Below, piece after piece: positions 46,130-54,673 of a stretch of DNA of 64,000 bases. A program made the translations under genes and the position numbers. The DNA is from Acidobacteriota bacterium (lineage in GTDB: Bacteria; Acidobacteriota; Blastocatellia; Chloracidobacteriales; JADJPF01). The notes beneath the pieces are model-generated. The model was not told the origin of the DNA. It saw nothing but the letters and a program-made list of their open reading frames with translations, and ran no database searches. The stretch is from assembly GCA_016213785.1 (NCBI GenBank), contig JACQZQ010000023.1, positions 39,930 through 103,929 of the forward strand, read 5' to 3'. The first letter of the stretch is position 1. Each line of letters starts with the position of its first letter.

Positions 46130-47410
46130 ATGCAAATAGAAATTAAAGTAATAGAAGAAAACGAAGTATTAGACGATGAGTTAGAAATGCTAGATGTTAG
46201 TGCAATGATGTTTATAGAGGATCAAAATGTAGTAGAAGAAAATCGTAAGCCTAATATTATACAAACAAAAGCTTCAACTTTTAATGAGCCTGTTGATTTT
46301 AACTCAACACTAGCAGAAATGAGCATAATTGAAGGAAATGAGCTATTAGCCTCGGGTAGTTATGAGATGGCTATAGAGCGTTTTCGTGAAGCAGTTAAAT
46401 ATAACCCTACTAGTAAAATCTATCAAACAAAGCTCTTAGAAGCTACGGAGCGTGCAAAGTCAAAAAATTCTCCAGCAAAAAGCGCAACAAGTAGATTATC
46501 TGGCCGTCTAGATTCAGCCTTAGCTCTTTCTACACAAACAGCAAAAGCAAGTAGTCTTCCCTCCCTTAAAGATACTCAAGCAATTGATCTCAAGACTACT
46601 AACAGTTCTAGGGAGGAGATTAAACAGACTGAAGAGATTTTTACTAGCCACCCTCTTAAAGATACTCAAGAAGTCTCTATAAATGAAACTTTAGCAGAAA
46701 TGAGTTTTATTGAAGCAATGGATTTATTATCTAGAGGTGATCAATTAGTAGCACTAGAGCGTATTCGTCAAGCAATTAAATATGCTCCCAACAATCCTTC
46801 TTATACAAATAAACTAAATAGTATTTTATCTGAATCAAAACCTAATAAAACGGCTGCTCTTAAGCCCCTAAAAGAAGAAATCTTTAAGGAAAGCATTTTA
46901 GAAACTAAGTTAGAAGAGAATTCTTCTAAGAGCAGTAATAAAAAATCCTCAAGTGGCTCTACTAAAATAGCTGCAAAACTAGAGGCTTTAGATACACAAG
47001 GGCCTTTGGCAGTAACAATTAGTAGTAAACCTAAAACAAGTAGGAATACTTTTTTATTTGCAATAGCAACAATGATATTAGTTTTTATTATTGCGCTAGT
47101 TTATCAATCAAAAAGTGTTAGCTTAACTACAGTTAAACTTTCCTACCCATCAGATCAAGCAAAACTTAATAAACAACAATTAGAGTTTGAATGGCACTCT
47201 ACTGGAGATAGATTTCTTATAGAAATAGAATCTGTTGGAAGACCTGTTGTTAAAGCATATGCTCAAGAAACCCGTTATAAATTAACACCAAATCAAGTAA
47301 GCTCTATAAATATTAATACTAACTACAAATGGAAAGTAACCCCAGTAGATTTTAAGGGTGAACCTATACCACATAAGACTGAGGAAAAATGGTTTGAAGT
47401 AGTAAAATAG
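46130..47410 (+). CDS. Membrane protein with two TPR-like repeats and an extracytoplasmic beta domain
   Basis: A 426-residue protein of unknown function. Two homologous helical units begin with TLAEMSIIEGNELLASGSYE (about 62) and TLAEMSFIEAMDLLSRGDQL (about 188), each followed by a second helix and NP-type end, so each is a degenerate TPR. A Ser/Lys-rich linker and one membrane helix (about 305-325) follow. The C-terminal 100 residues form a beta domain (KLSYPSDQAKLNKQQLEFEW). Topology suggests the repeats in the cytoplasm and the beta domain outside. The spacing between repeats (about 125 residues) indicates internal duplication of a larger unit. Confidence 0.72.
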   Translation: MQIEIKVIEENEVLDDELEMLDVSAMMFIEDQNVVEENRKPNIIQTKASTFNEPVDFNSTLAEMSIIEGNELLASGSYEMAIERFREAVKYNPTSKIYQTKLLEATERAKSKNSPAKSATSRLSGRLDSALALSTQTAKASSLPSLKDTQAIDLKTTNSSREEIKQTEEIFTSHPLKDTQEVSINETLAEMSFIEAMDLLSRGDQLVALERIRQAIKYAPNNPSYTNKLNSILSESKPNKTAALKPLKEEIFKESILETKLEENSSKSSNKKSSSGSTKIAAKLEALDTQGPLAVTISSKPKTSRNTFLFAIATMILVFIIALVYQSKSVSLTTVKLSYPSDQAKLNKQQLEFEWHSTGDRFLIEIESVGRPVVKAYAQETRYKLTPNQVSSININTNYKWKVTPVDFKGEPIPHKTEEKWFEVVK

Positions 47411-47622
47411 CTATGATCTTTATTGAGTTATTTGGGTTGTTTGGCTTAATAATTGATACTTTATATAATATTTAGTTCATAAAATTATTTTTGCTATTCC
47501 CAATAGCTTTCTTAACTAAACTTAGCTTAGAATGTTTTCTCATAAGTCTTTTAGCTAGGTTTATAATCACTCCTTATTTATTTATTATAATAAAAATTTT
47601 AGCATCTTAAGTGGGGGGAATA

Positions 47623-48174
47623 ATGGCTTGGGAAATTTCTTCAGAACTTGCTAATTCAATAGTCTATGATCCTGAGGGACGGGAACACCGTCTAGGAGAT
47701 AGTTGGCTAACTAAACCTGCTTTACTGGTTTTTATTCGTCACTTTGGTTGACTACTTTGCCAATATCAAGTAGCGCAGTTGCGCTTAGAAGTTAATTCAA
47801 TAAGAGAAACTGGTGCTGAGTTAGTCATTGTTGCAAATGGAAAGCCGCATCATGCTGAATCTTTTCGTAAAGACTTAAAACTTACTAATCCTATTTTTGT
47901 TGACCCTAAACTAGGAACATATAAAGCTCTTAAACTAAAACATGGTATTTGGTATACCTTAAGACCTATAGCTTGGTGGCATGCTTTTCTAGCTATGAGA
48001 CAAGGCTACCGTAATAAAAAATATACTGGTGATGTTTGGCAACAAGGAGGGACTTTTTTAGTTATGCCTAGCGGGCAAGTCCCCTATCACTACATCTCTA
48101 AACACCCAGGAGATCACCCAAATCCAAAAGATTTTCTCTCAATTCTTACTAATATTTTTAAGCAAGCTAAGTAA
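47623..48174 (+). CDS. Peroxiredoxin-like AhpC-TSA_2/SelU family protein, predicted selenoprotein (in-frame TGA = Sec43)
   Basis: The frame opens at ATG 47623 behind a GGGGGGA ribosome site. It reads MAWEISSELA through PALLVFIRHFG, meets TGA at 47749-47751, and continues without another stop to 48174. That gives 183 residues if TGA encodes selenocysteine at residue 43. The residue falls exactly where this thioredoxin-fold family has its first redox cysteine, giving U-L-L-C followed by QYQVAQLRLEV. The C-terminal half carries the family segments DPKLGTYKAL and GTFLVMPSGQVPYHY. Without readthrough, the downstream part would start at a TTG (47779) with no ribosome site and lose the active site. 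A SECIS-like hairpin follows. A sequencing error turning TGC/TGT to TGA is the main alternative. Confidence 0.8.
47752..47785 (+). promoter_or_regulatory. Candidate bacterial SECIS element
   Basis: Just 3' of the in-frame TGA, AGCGC (47772-47776) pairs with GCGCT (47781-47785) around apical loop AGTT. A G is second in the loop and a U lies at the base of the stem (47771). The loop lies 26 nt past the TGA. Bacterial SECIS elements need a short upper stem, a G among the first loop bases and a loop roughly 16-37 nt from the UGA. A second, weaker stem CTACTT/AAGTAG (47752-47757 and 47768-47773) competes partly. Confidence 0.6.
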
Positions 48175-48211
48175 AGACTCTTAGTCTTATAAGCTTAAAT
48201 AACGTTATCTT

Positions 48212-48985
48212 ATGCCTACTTGGAAAATGACAATTGAATATGATGGTGAGCGTTACTCAGGTTGGCAACAACAAGAAAATGCTAAAACTATTCAAGGAGA
48301 ATTACTTAAAGTAGCTGGAAAGATTTTTTCTGATAAAGTTGAAATAGGCGGCGCAGGCCGTACTGATGCAGGAGTGCATGCCTTAGAACAAGTAGCGCAC
48401 TTACGAGCTAAAAATAATTTTCCAGTAAAAGACCTAATAGTTAATTTTAATAAGCTACTTCCAAAAGATATTAATATACTAGATATTGAGTTAGCCCCTA
48501 GAAACTTTGATGCTAGACGAGATGCAATAAGCCGCTCTTATCTCTATCAAATCTCTACACGCCGAACAGCTTTTGGTAAAGCTTATGTTTGGTGGGTTAG
48601 GGATAGACTAGATTTTAAGGCTATGCAACAAGCCTCAAAATTATTTGTTGGGCTAAAAGACTTTCGCTCCTTCTGTGAAATAGAAGAAAATAAATCTACT
48701 TTAGTTAAAGTTGAAAGTCTTGACCTATCTATTTCAAATAGTCTAATTCTTTTTCGTATTTCAGCATCTCATTTTCTTTGGAAAATGGTTAGAAGAATAA
48801 TTGGGACACTTGTTGAAATAGGAAGAGGTAATATTACAGAAAAACGCTTAATAGATTTTTTAGATAATTATTCCAACACGCCTGCTAGTTGGACTGCACC
48901 TCCTTCAGGTTTAATGCTAGAAAAAATACTCTACCCAGGAGACTTAAAACCATCCTTGAAAAATCCATTAATTTTTGTTTCTTAA
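48212..48985 (+). CDS. truA: tRNA pseudouridine(38-40) synthase
   Basis: A 257-residue TruA, which converts uridines 38-40 of the tRNA anticodon arm to pseudouridine. The active-site Asp lies in GAGRTDAGVHALEQ (about residue 52). Other family segments are YDGERYSGWQQQ, FDARRDAISRSYLYQ and FLWKMVRRIIGTLVEIGRG. Length is typical. It lies 37 bp after the peroxiredoxin-like gene and could be co-transcribed. Nothing odd. Confidence 0.97.
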   Translation: MPTWKMTIEYDGERYSGWQQQENAKTIQGELLKVAGKIFSDKVEIGGAGRTDAGVHALEQVAHLRAKNNFPVKDLIVNFNKLLPKDINILDIELAPRNFDARRDAISRSYLYQISTRRTAFGKAYVWWVRDRLDFKAMQQASKLFVGLKDFRSFCEIEENKSTLVKVESLDLSISNSLILFRISASHFLWKMVRRIIGTLVEIGRGNITEKRLIDFLDNYSNTPASWTAPPSGLMLEKILYPGDLKPSLKNPLIFVS

Positions 48986-49114
48986 GGCTTTATCAGAACT
49001 TTTATAGACTACTAATAATTTAAAGAAAAATAATTACTTGCAAGCCTATAGAGGGTTAAGGCAAGATATTTAAATCACATCCATTTAATCTTCAAAAAAT
49101 TCAGGAATTCTAGC

Positions 49115-49564
49115 ATGACGCAAAAGTTAACAGTAAAAAATGAAAGTTTGCCTAAACGTTGTGAAATTTGTCATCAAGCAGATTATCTTGAACCCAATAA
49201 TAATATCTGTCTACGTTGCCAAGATATAAATATTCCTCTTACCCTCTCAAAATTTAACCCTTATAAGGAAGATGATAGAGAAGGCTTTTTCTTTTCTTTT
49301 AATAGAACAGGAGCAACTAGAGTCGTAGCAGGGTTACTAGCATTATTATTTAGTGTTGATATTATAGGTTTAGCTGGAAGCGGGTTTTTATTAGGGGCTA
49401 TTTTTTTAGTCTCAGGTCTTTTAGGAATACAAAAATTGACTATTACAGAAATTAACACTCAATTTATCCTAAGATTTATTTTTAATCTTTTTTTAATAGG
49501 AAGTGGGTTGAGTTGTAGTTATTTTAGTGGGTTACATTTATTAAAAATGGCAGCTATTAGATAA
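49115..49564 (+). CDS. Small zinc-ribbon membrane protein sharing the RCEICHQAD module
   Basis: A 149-residue protein. Residues about 15-38 form a CxxC-x13-CxxC zinc ribbon (CEIC and CLRC) almost identical to that at the start of the 25455 protein. Three hydrophobic segments follow (about 68-85, 88-103 and 115-140). No family beyond the ribbon was recognised. The N-terminus presumably faces the cytoplasm. It is monocistronic. It is a paralogue of the 25455 gene only over the first 40 residues. Confidence 0.7.
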   Translation: MTQKLTVKNESLPKRCEICHQADYLEPNNNICLRCQDINIPLTLSKFNPYKEDDREGFFFSFNRTGATRVVAGLLALLFSVDIIGLAGSGFLLGAIFLVSGLLGIQKLTITEINTQFILRFIFNLFLIGSGLSCSYFSGLHLLKMAAIR

Positions 49565-49624
49565 GTAGTATTAGTTATGGTTCTTAAAACTTAAGAGCCT
49601 TAAGACTTAAAATTCAATTCCCTA

Positions 49625-51016
49625 TTAGCTATAACGTACAGCTAGAACAAACCTTTCGCCTAGTATATTTCCTATAGCACTATAAACTCGTTGAGGAACT
49701 TGTAATAAAATATTTTCTTCGTCCTCACACCAAAGAGTAGCACTAGCAATGTTTTCACCAAAAAACCCTATACTACTAATAAAAAACTGTCTTTTGACCC
49801 ATAAAACCCCAAGACCTATTTCTATTCCCATTTTCATTTGAATCTCTTCATCAGCACGGCTATCTGTTGGGGAAAGGAAAATAGCAATGGTTTGTTTTCG
49901 TCGGTCAAGAGTTTCTACTTCTAAGCGATAACATCCTGAGACTAAGCAATAAATTGTATCTGGCAAGGATTCAACACTAACCGTTAAAGTATCACCACGC
50001 CTACAAACTAAGTAATCTCCAAACTCTACTAATTGACCTAGTTGTTCTTTTTCCTTTTCATCATGTGAGTAGTAATCTATTACAGCAGCATTTAACCAAT
50101 CCTCTAGAGTAGCTAATCTGGTTAAAAGCCTTGCTTTAGGTAAAGCTTCTTGTTCTGGATCAAACCTAGAAAGAATCTTTATTGCACGTGAGAGAGTTTC
50201 TTGATTATGATTCTTTAGCCCATCTCCACAAACATGCGTAAGAATAACAGAAATATTATCCTCACCACCTCGTTGTTTAGCTAGCTCTATCATTTCCCTA
50301 GCGACTATATCTAAAGATTTGCCACTATTAATAATATCTGTCATATCATCAGTAGTTATTTTTCCAGATAAACCATCGCTACATATTAGAAATAAATCAT
50401 CTTGCCTTAATTCAATTGCATTAACAGCCACTTGTAAATATTCTTGTGCTCCTATTGCTTGCAGCAAAATATTACGATTAGCACTACTTGCAGCAGCTTG
50501 AGGCGTAATTAGCCCTGAATCAAGCATAACCTGTATCATAGTTTGATCTGTAGTTAACTGCTTAATACGACCATTACGCATTATATATGCCCGAGAATCC
50601 CCAATCTCAGCAATATAAGCCATATCTCGCTCAATAAGTATAGCTGTAATGGTTGCCCCCATTGCATGTAATCTACCATCTGCTTTACGCTCTTCTCTTA
50701 CAATACAATTGGCTTCTTCTATTGCTGCACTAAGTCGGCTTTGCGGAGAAAGTTTGCGAGGAAGTCTAGGCAATTCACTCTGCATCATATATGTAGTAAG
50801 CTTACTAGCTATTTCTCCCCCTTCAGCCCCTCCCATACCATCAGAAACTGCTATTAGTAACCTATTATATTCTGTAGGATAACTATGCTGACAATTATCG
50901 CTTAAGTATTGCCCTGTATAAGGATCTGAAATTAGCAAACAGTCTTCATTATTGCTACGAACTAAGCCTATATCTGTAATACCTACTACAGTAGTAGTTA
51001 TAATACCTTCTGTCAT
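49625..51016 (-). CDS. PP2C-type Ser/Thr protein phosphatase with cNMP-binding-like C-terminus
   Basis: A 463-residue protein. Residues about 10-265 are a complete PP2C phosphatase: VRSNNED, SDGMGGAEGGEIA, GDSRAYIMRNG, CSDGLSGKITTDD and GGEDNIS supply the metal-binding aspartates. It dephosphorylates Ser/Thr phosphoproteins, presumably those of bacterial Hanks-type kinases. The C-terminal part (about 325-440) resembles a cyclic-nucleotide-binding beta-roll (FGDYLVCRRGD, IYCLVSGCYRLEVE), possibly a regulatory input. No kinase gene lies nearby. Confidence 0.88.
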   Translation of the reverse strand: MTEGIITTTVVGITDIGLVRSNNEDCLLISDPYTGQYLSDNCQHSYPTEYNRLLIAVSDGMGGAEGGEIASKLTTYMMQSELPRLPRKLSPQSRLSAAIEEANCIVREERKADGRLHAMGATITAILIERDMAYIAEIGDSRAYIMRNGRIKQLTTDQTMIQVMLDSGLITPQAAASSANRNILLQAIGAQEYLQVAVNAIELRQDDLFLICSDGLSGKITTDDMTDIINSGKSLDIVAREMIELAKQRGGEDNISVILTHVCGDGLKNHNQETLSRAIKILSRFDPEQEALPKARLLTRLATLEDWLNAAVIDYYSHDEKEKEQLGQLVEFGDYLVCRRGDTLTVSVESLPDTIYCLVSGCYRLEVETLDRRKQTIAIFLSPTDSRADEEIQMKMGIEIGLGVLWVKRQFFISSIGFFGENIASATLWCEDEENILLQVPQRVYSAIGNILGERFVLAVRYS

Positions 51017-51180
51017 AAACTTATTATTTTGCTTTTAAAAATTAATTTTACTAAATAAAAAGTAGATTTATAAATACTGTAAAAAAGCTATCTTAAACTA
51101 TAACTCTTCAAAATTCTTAAATGATTATTATTCTTTAATAACCATATTATTACACTGCAATAATCTTTTTGTATAGCAAA

Positions 51181-51837
51181 CTATGATTTTTTGATAGAAA
51201 TGGCAAACGATCTACCATTACAATTTAGCTCTGGGATAGTTACTACTAGATTACCTTTTAGGGTTTTATCTGGCTCAATAAGACCAGAAAATTTAACCCT
51301 TTGTGTGTTATTTTTTATCTTGCTTTGAAAAAAAACTTTCTTTTCTTTAACACTTATTTGGTCAAGGTTTTCAATAAAAAGCTCTCTTTTAGCATTTTTA
51401 TCTGTCGCATCTATTTTAGGAGCAAAACGAACTTGTCCAGTTACTAAACTACCGTATTGATAGAGAAATAAATCTAGTTTTACAGGTTGTTCATCAATAG
51501 TAATTTCAGTAGAGTAAGTTCCTCCAACTTCAATACAGTTTATACATATTCCTGATTCATAAACAATATAGTAGCCTACTGCTAATAGAGGAAAAGCTAA
51601 AACAGCAAGGATTACTACTACTGGGGGAACATTTACTTTATTTAGTGGGCTATGGGCTAAAAAGGCTGGTAGCCAGGATGACTTTGGCTTTATGTTAGCC
51701 AATTTCCCGCTTGGAGAAATAGATTTTTCTTTATTTTCTTTAGAGGGTTGTGGTTTACCTTGAGGGGTCGCTAAACCACAACGATCGCATTCCATTAACT
51801 TTAGGTCTAGTTCACTCCCACATTTTGGGCATCTCAT
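51181..51837 (-). CDS. Zinc-ribbon single-pass membrane protein, unknown function
   Basis: A 218-residue protein starting with a zinc ribbon, MRCPKCGSELDLKLMECDRC. A low-complexity Lys/Ser/Pro linker, one membrane helix (about 70-92) and a C-terminal beta-rich domain (about 100-215) with cysteines near CINCIEVGG follow. Similar zinc-ribbon starts occur in the proteins at 61064, 25455 and 49115. The gene's upstream region contains 8-bp tandem repeats (51868-51942) that may influence its promoter. No function can be assigned. Confidence 0.68.
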   Translation of the reverse strand: MRCPKCGSELDLKLMECDRCGLATPQGKPQPSKENKEKSISPSGKLANIKPKSSWLPAFLAHSPLNKVNVPPVVVILAVLAFPLLAVGYYIVYESGICINCIEVGGTYSTEITIDEQPVKLDLFLYQYGSLVTGQVRFAPKIDATDKNAKRELFIENLDQISVKEKKVFFQSKIKNNTQRVKFSGLIEPDKTLKGNLVVTIPELNCNGRSFAISIKKS

Positions 51838-52168
51838 TTCTAATACATCCTTAAGTGTTAAGCTGTTAATTATTAAATTATTAAATTATTAAATTATTAA
51901 ATTATTAAGCTATTGAGTTATTGAGTTTTATAGTTTTATAGTTTTCTAAAAATGCCTTACTTCACACCCTATATATGATTACTTAGATATTTTATATGAG
52001 TTAAAGCTACTTATTTTAGATAAATTTTAATTAAGAAAGGTGTTGCCAATTATTACAAAATTATTGGGATTTTACAATATCCTTAAAGAAAAACGAGTTA
52101 AATGAATTTTTAGAGTTAGAAGTTAAAAGTGAGAGTTAAGTAAAAGTTAGATTTTTTGAAGGGACGGA
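51838..52168. other. Intergenic region with 8-bp tandem repeats
   Basis: About 330 bp upstream of the minus-strand zinc-ribbon gene and behind tRNA-Cys. It holds the microsatellite at 51868-51942. No coding potential was seen. Confidence 0.6.
51868..51942. repeat. Three consecutive 8-bp-period tandem repeat blocks
   Basis: Five exact copies of AATTATTA (51868-51907) are followed after 3 bp by two copies of TATTGAGT (51911-51926) and two of TTTATAGT (51927-51942). The blocks lie 31-105 bp upstream of the ATG of the minus-strand gene at 51837. Confidence 0.92.
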
Positions 52169-52240
<72 letters not shown>

Positions 52241-52319
52241 AAAATTATCAAAGCTTGAAAGCTAAATGGCGAAAACAGCTTTTTCCTGTCTTCGCCACTT
52301 ACGTTAATTTATTGATGAG

Positions 52320-52391
52320 AGCGGGAGACGAGATTTGAACTCGCGACTTCGACCTTGGCAAGGTCGCACTCTACCGCTGAGTTACTCCCGC
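52320..52391 (-). tRNA. tRNA-Gly (anticodon GCC)
   Basis: Read on the minus strand, acceptor GCGGGAG pairs with CTCCCGC, with the discriminator U. The anticodon GCC is at 52357-52359, in loop TTGCCAA. The T-arm contains GAGTTCAAATCTC. It is 79 bp upstream of tRNA-Cys and probably in the same transcript. Confidence 0.96.
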
Positions 52392-52606
52392 TTGAGACGG
52401 GCATAATCTACAATAAACTTTTAGCTTGTGTCAACCAATGCTTGGAAAAAATTTTCCGAGATTTAATTTATCCTATTAAGGTTTTAAGGTTTTAAGGCTA
52501 AAGTAAATTTAGGAAAAATAAAATAAAACTTCTTGCCTTATTATCAAATTCAATAATAAAATTGCCTAGTCACTTCATCTCTTAAATTATTCTACAAGGT
52601 TAATTA

Positions 52607-53128
52607 ATGTCTACACAAAATTCTGAGAACCCTTCTACCAATAGGCGTAGTTTTCTAGGTTTTTTAGGTGCTACTTTTCTTAGCCTGACTGCTTTAGTAA
52701 TGGGATTTGCAGGTAGCTTATATTCTATTCTTCCTGCTTTTAGTAAGTCTAAAAAAGACACTCTTTGGCAAAACTTAACACCACTGGACAAACTTCCTAA
52801 TGGTATTAGTAAACACTCCCTTACTATAAATGCTCAAACAGGTTGGGCAAACTCTCAAACAGAAAAAATAGTTTGGGTTGTTAAAGAAAATCAGTCTTTA
52901 AATGTTTTTTCCGCTGTTTGCCCTCATCAAGGTTGCATAGTCAATCAACAGGCAAATGAATTTATTTGTCACTGTCATATGAGCAAGTGGAAAATGGATG
53001 GAGTAAAGAGCCAAGGCCCTACCCCACGCGATCTAGATAAATTAGACCATCGAATTAATAATAATAATTTAGAAATTAACTACCAGAATTTTAAGATTGG
53101 TGTATCTGAAAAAACCCCCTTAGCTTAA
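52607..53128 (+). CDS. Rieske [2Fe-2S] protein of a cytochrome bc/b6f-like complex
   Basis: A 173-residue protein. The N-terminal twin-arginine region NRRSFLGFLG leads into a membrane anchor (about 13-42). The cluster ligands are in CPHQGC and CHCHMSKW (residues near 103 and 123), giving the expected two Cys and two His. The second box is slightly unusual (CHCH rather than CPCHG). It passes electrons from quinol to the cytochrome c domain of the next gene, which begins 70 bp downstream, so the two encode one complex. Confidence 0.92.
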   Translation: MSTQNSENPSTNRRSFLGFLGATFLSLTALVMGFAGSLYSILPAFSKSKKDTLWQNLTPLDKLPNGISKHSLTINAQTGWANSQTEKIVWVVKENQSLNVFSAVCPHQGCIVNQQANEFICHCHMSKWKMDGVKSQGPTPRDLDKLDHRINNNNLEINYQNFKIGVSEKTPLA

Positions 53129-53197
53129 AAATTAAACTTTTCAGATTCAATAATTTATAAGTAATTTCTATGCGCTGTTAAATTAGGAGTAGCTTTT

Positions 53198-54622
53198 GTG
53201 GGCTTAATATTTTTAGAAAAAATAAATGATTTTCTTCAATGGATTGATGAAAGAACAGAAATTAAAAGTGTTTTAGAAAAAATAACTAAAGAACCCATTT
53301 CTGGTGGTACTAGTTGGGCTTATGTTTTAGGTAGCGGTTTACTATTTGCCCTAATACTACAAATAATCACAGGCGTTTTATTACTGCTCTATTATGTCCC
53401 TTCCTCAGATGCTGCTCATACAAGCGTTGCCTATATTCAAAAAGAAGTTCCTTTTGGTAATCTTATTAGGGGAATACATTATCATGGAACTAACTTAATA
53501 GTAATTTTAACAGTGCTTCATACTCTAAGGACTTTTTTTTGGGGTGCTTACAAAAATAAGCGTGAACTTGTTTGGATAACAGGGTTGTTACTTCTATTTA
53601 TCGTTTTAGGTTTTACTTTTTCAGGCTACTTACTACCCTGGGATAATAATGCTTATTTTGGAACTGGAGTAAGAGTTGGTATTATGTCCTCTATTCCTAT
53701 TATTGGAGAGGCTACATCTGCTATTGTCTTAGGTGGAAGTACTATTTCAACTCTAACACTATCTAGATTTTTTACTCTTCATGTAGGCGCTTTACCAGCA
53801 ATACTTTTTCTCTTTATAGCAATACATCTTTTTCTTGTATTTAAAGCAAAACACTCAGGTGATTATAAACCAACTACCATAACAGAAGATTTTTACCCAA
53901 AACAGTTTTTTAAGAATTCCTGTTTTGCCTTACTGATATTTGTTATTTTAGCCTCGCTAAGCTATATCTCTCCTGCCTTACTTGAGCTTGAAGCTAACCC
54001 ATCTGATAGTAACTATATTGCCCGTCCAGAATGGTATTTTCTATTTATTTTTCAGCTCCTAAAATACTTTCCTGGAAATTTAGGCTTAATTCCAAAAGTA
54101 ATTTTACCAGGTTTATTTTTTACAATTTGTTTTTTACTGCCTTTTTTAGACAAAAGTGCTGAACGAAACCCTCTTAAGCGTCCATATGCTATTTTAGCTA
54201 TTGTTTTTCTATCCTTAGGTGCTCTTTTAATGGCTTCTATAGCTGTTTGGGAAGATCGCAGTAATAAAGAGGTAAAAGCTCAATTAGAGCGCCAAGCTAG
54301 CGAAGCAAATGTTTTTCTTAAGTCCCCTTTTACACCTAAGAATATAGGTAAGGCTATTACGCCAAAAGTTGAAGAAAAAGCACCAGCTACTCCTAGCATT
54401 TATCAAGCAAAATGTAGCGCCTGTCATGGAGAAACAGCCCAAGGTCAAGTTGGCCCAAATCTCCATAATTTATCTCTAAAAGAAAAACGTACCCGTGATG
54501 ATATTGTTAAACTTCTTAAAGACCCTAATAGCTATGGTCTTAGCCCAGCTATGCCTGCATTTGATGATATTTCTGAGAAAGAACGACAAGAACTAGCTGA
54601 CTGGATACTTTCCTTAAAGTAA
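53198..54622 (+). CDS. Cytochrome b (bc/b6f type) fused to cytochrome c
   Basis: A 474-residue fusion. Residues 1-370 form a cytochrome b with bis-haem histidines in HYHGTNLIVILTVLHT and LHVGALPAILFLFIAIH. The quinol-site PEWY motif lies in RPEWYFLF. A C-terminal cytochrome c domain follows (CSACHGE about residue 410, distal Met in PAMPAF). A single chain therefore combines the b and c functions of a Rieske/cytochrome complex. The start is GTG at 53198, with AGGAG 8 nt upstream. It follows the Rieske gene and makes a second quinol:cytochrome c route besides alternative complex III. Confidence 0.93.
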   Translation: MGLIFLEKINDFLQWIDERTEIKSVLEKITKEPISGGTSWAYVLGSGLLFALILQIITGVLLLLYYVPSSDAAHTSVAYIQKEVPFGNLIRGIHYHGTNLIVILTVLHTLRTFFWGAYKNKRELVWITGLLLLFIVLGFTFSGYLLPWDNNAYFGTGVRVGIMSSIPIIGEATSAIVLGGSTISTLTLSRFFTLHVGALPAILFLFIAIHLFLVFKAKHSGDYKPTTITEDFYPKQFFKNSCFALLIFVILASLSYISPALLELEANPSDSNYIARPEWYFLFIFQLLKYFPGNLGLIPKVILPGLFFTICFLLPFLDKSAERNPLKRPYAILAIVFLSLGALLMASIAVWEDRSNKEVKAQLERQASEANVFLKSPFTPKNIGKAITPKVEEKAPATPSIYQAKCSACHGETAQGQVGPNLHNLSLKEKRTRDDIVKLLKDPNSYGLSPAMPAFDDISEKERQELADWILSLK

Positions 54623-54673
54623 ATTAGAATCTATTTTATCTTAAATAAAACCCTGGGTGCTTAAGTATTAATA

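Noticed and set aside
47779..48174. A separate 131-residue gene starting at a TTG at 47779
   Set aside because: It has no ribosome site and lacks the active-site motif. The frame extends upstream through one TGA to a well-placed ATG with a strong ribosome site, so it is the 3' part of the predicted selenoprotein.
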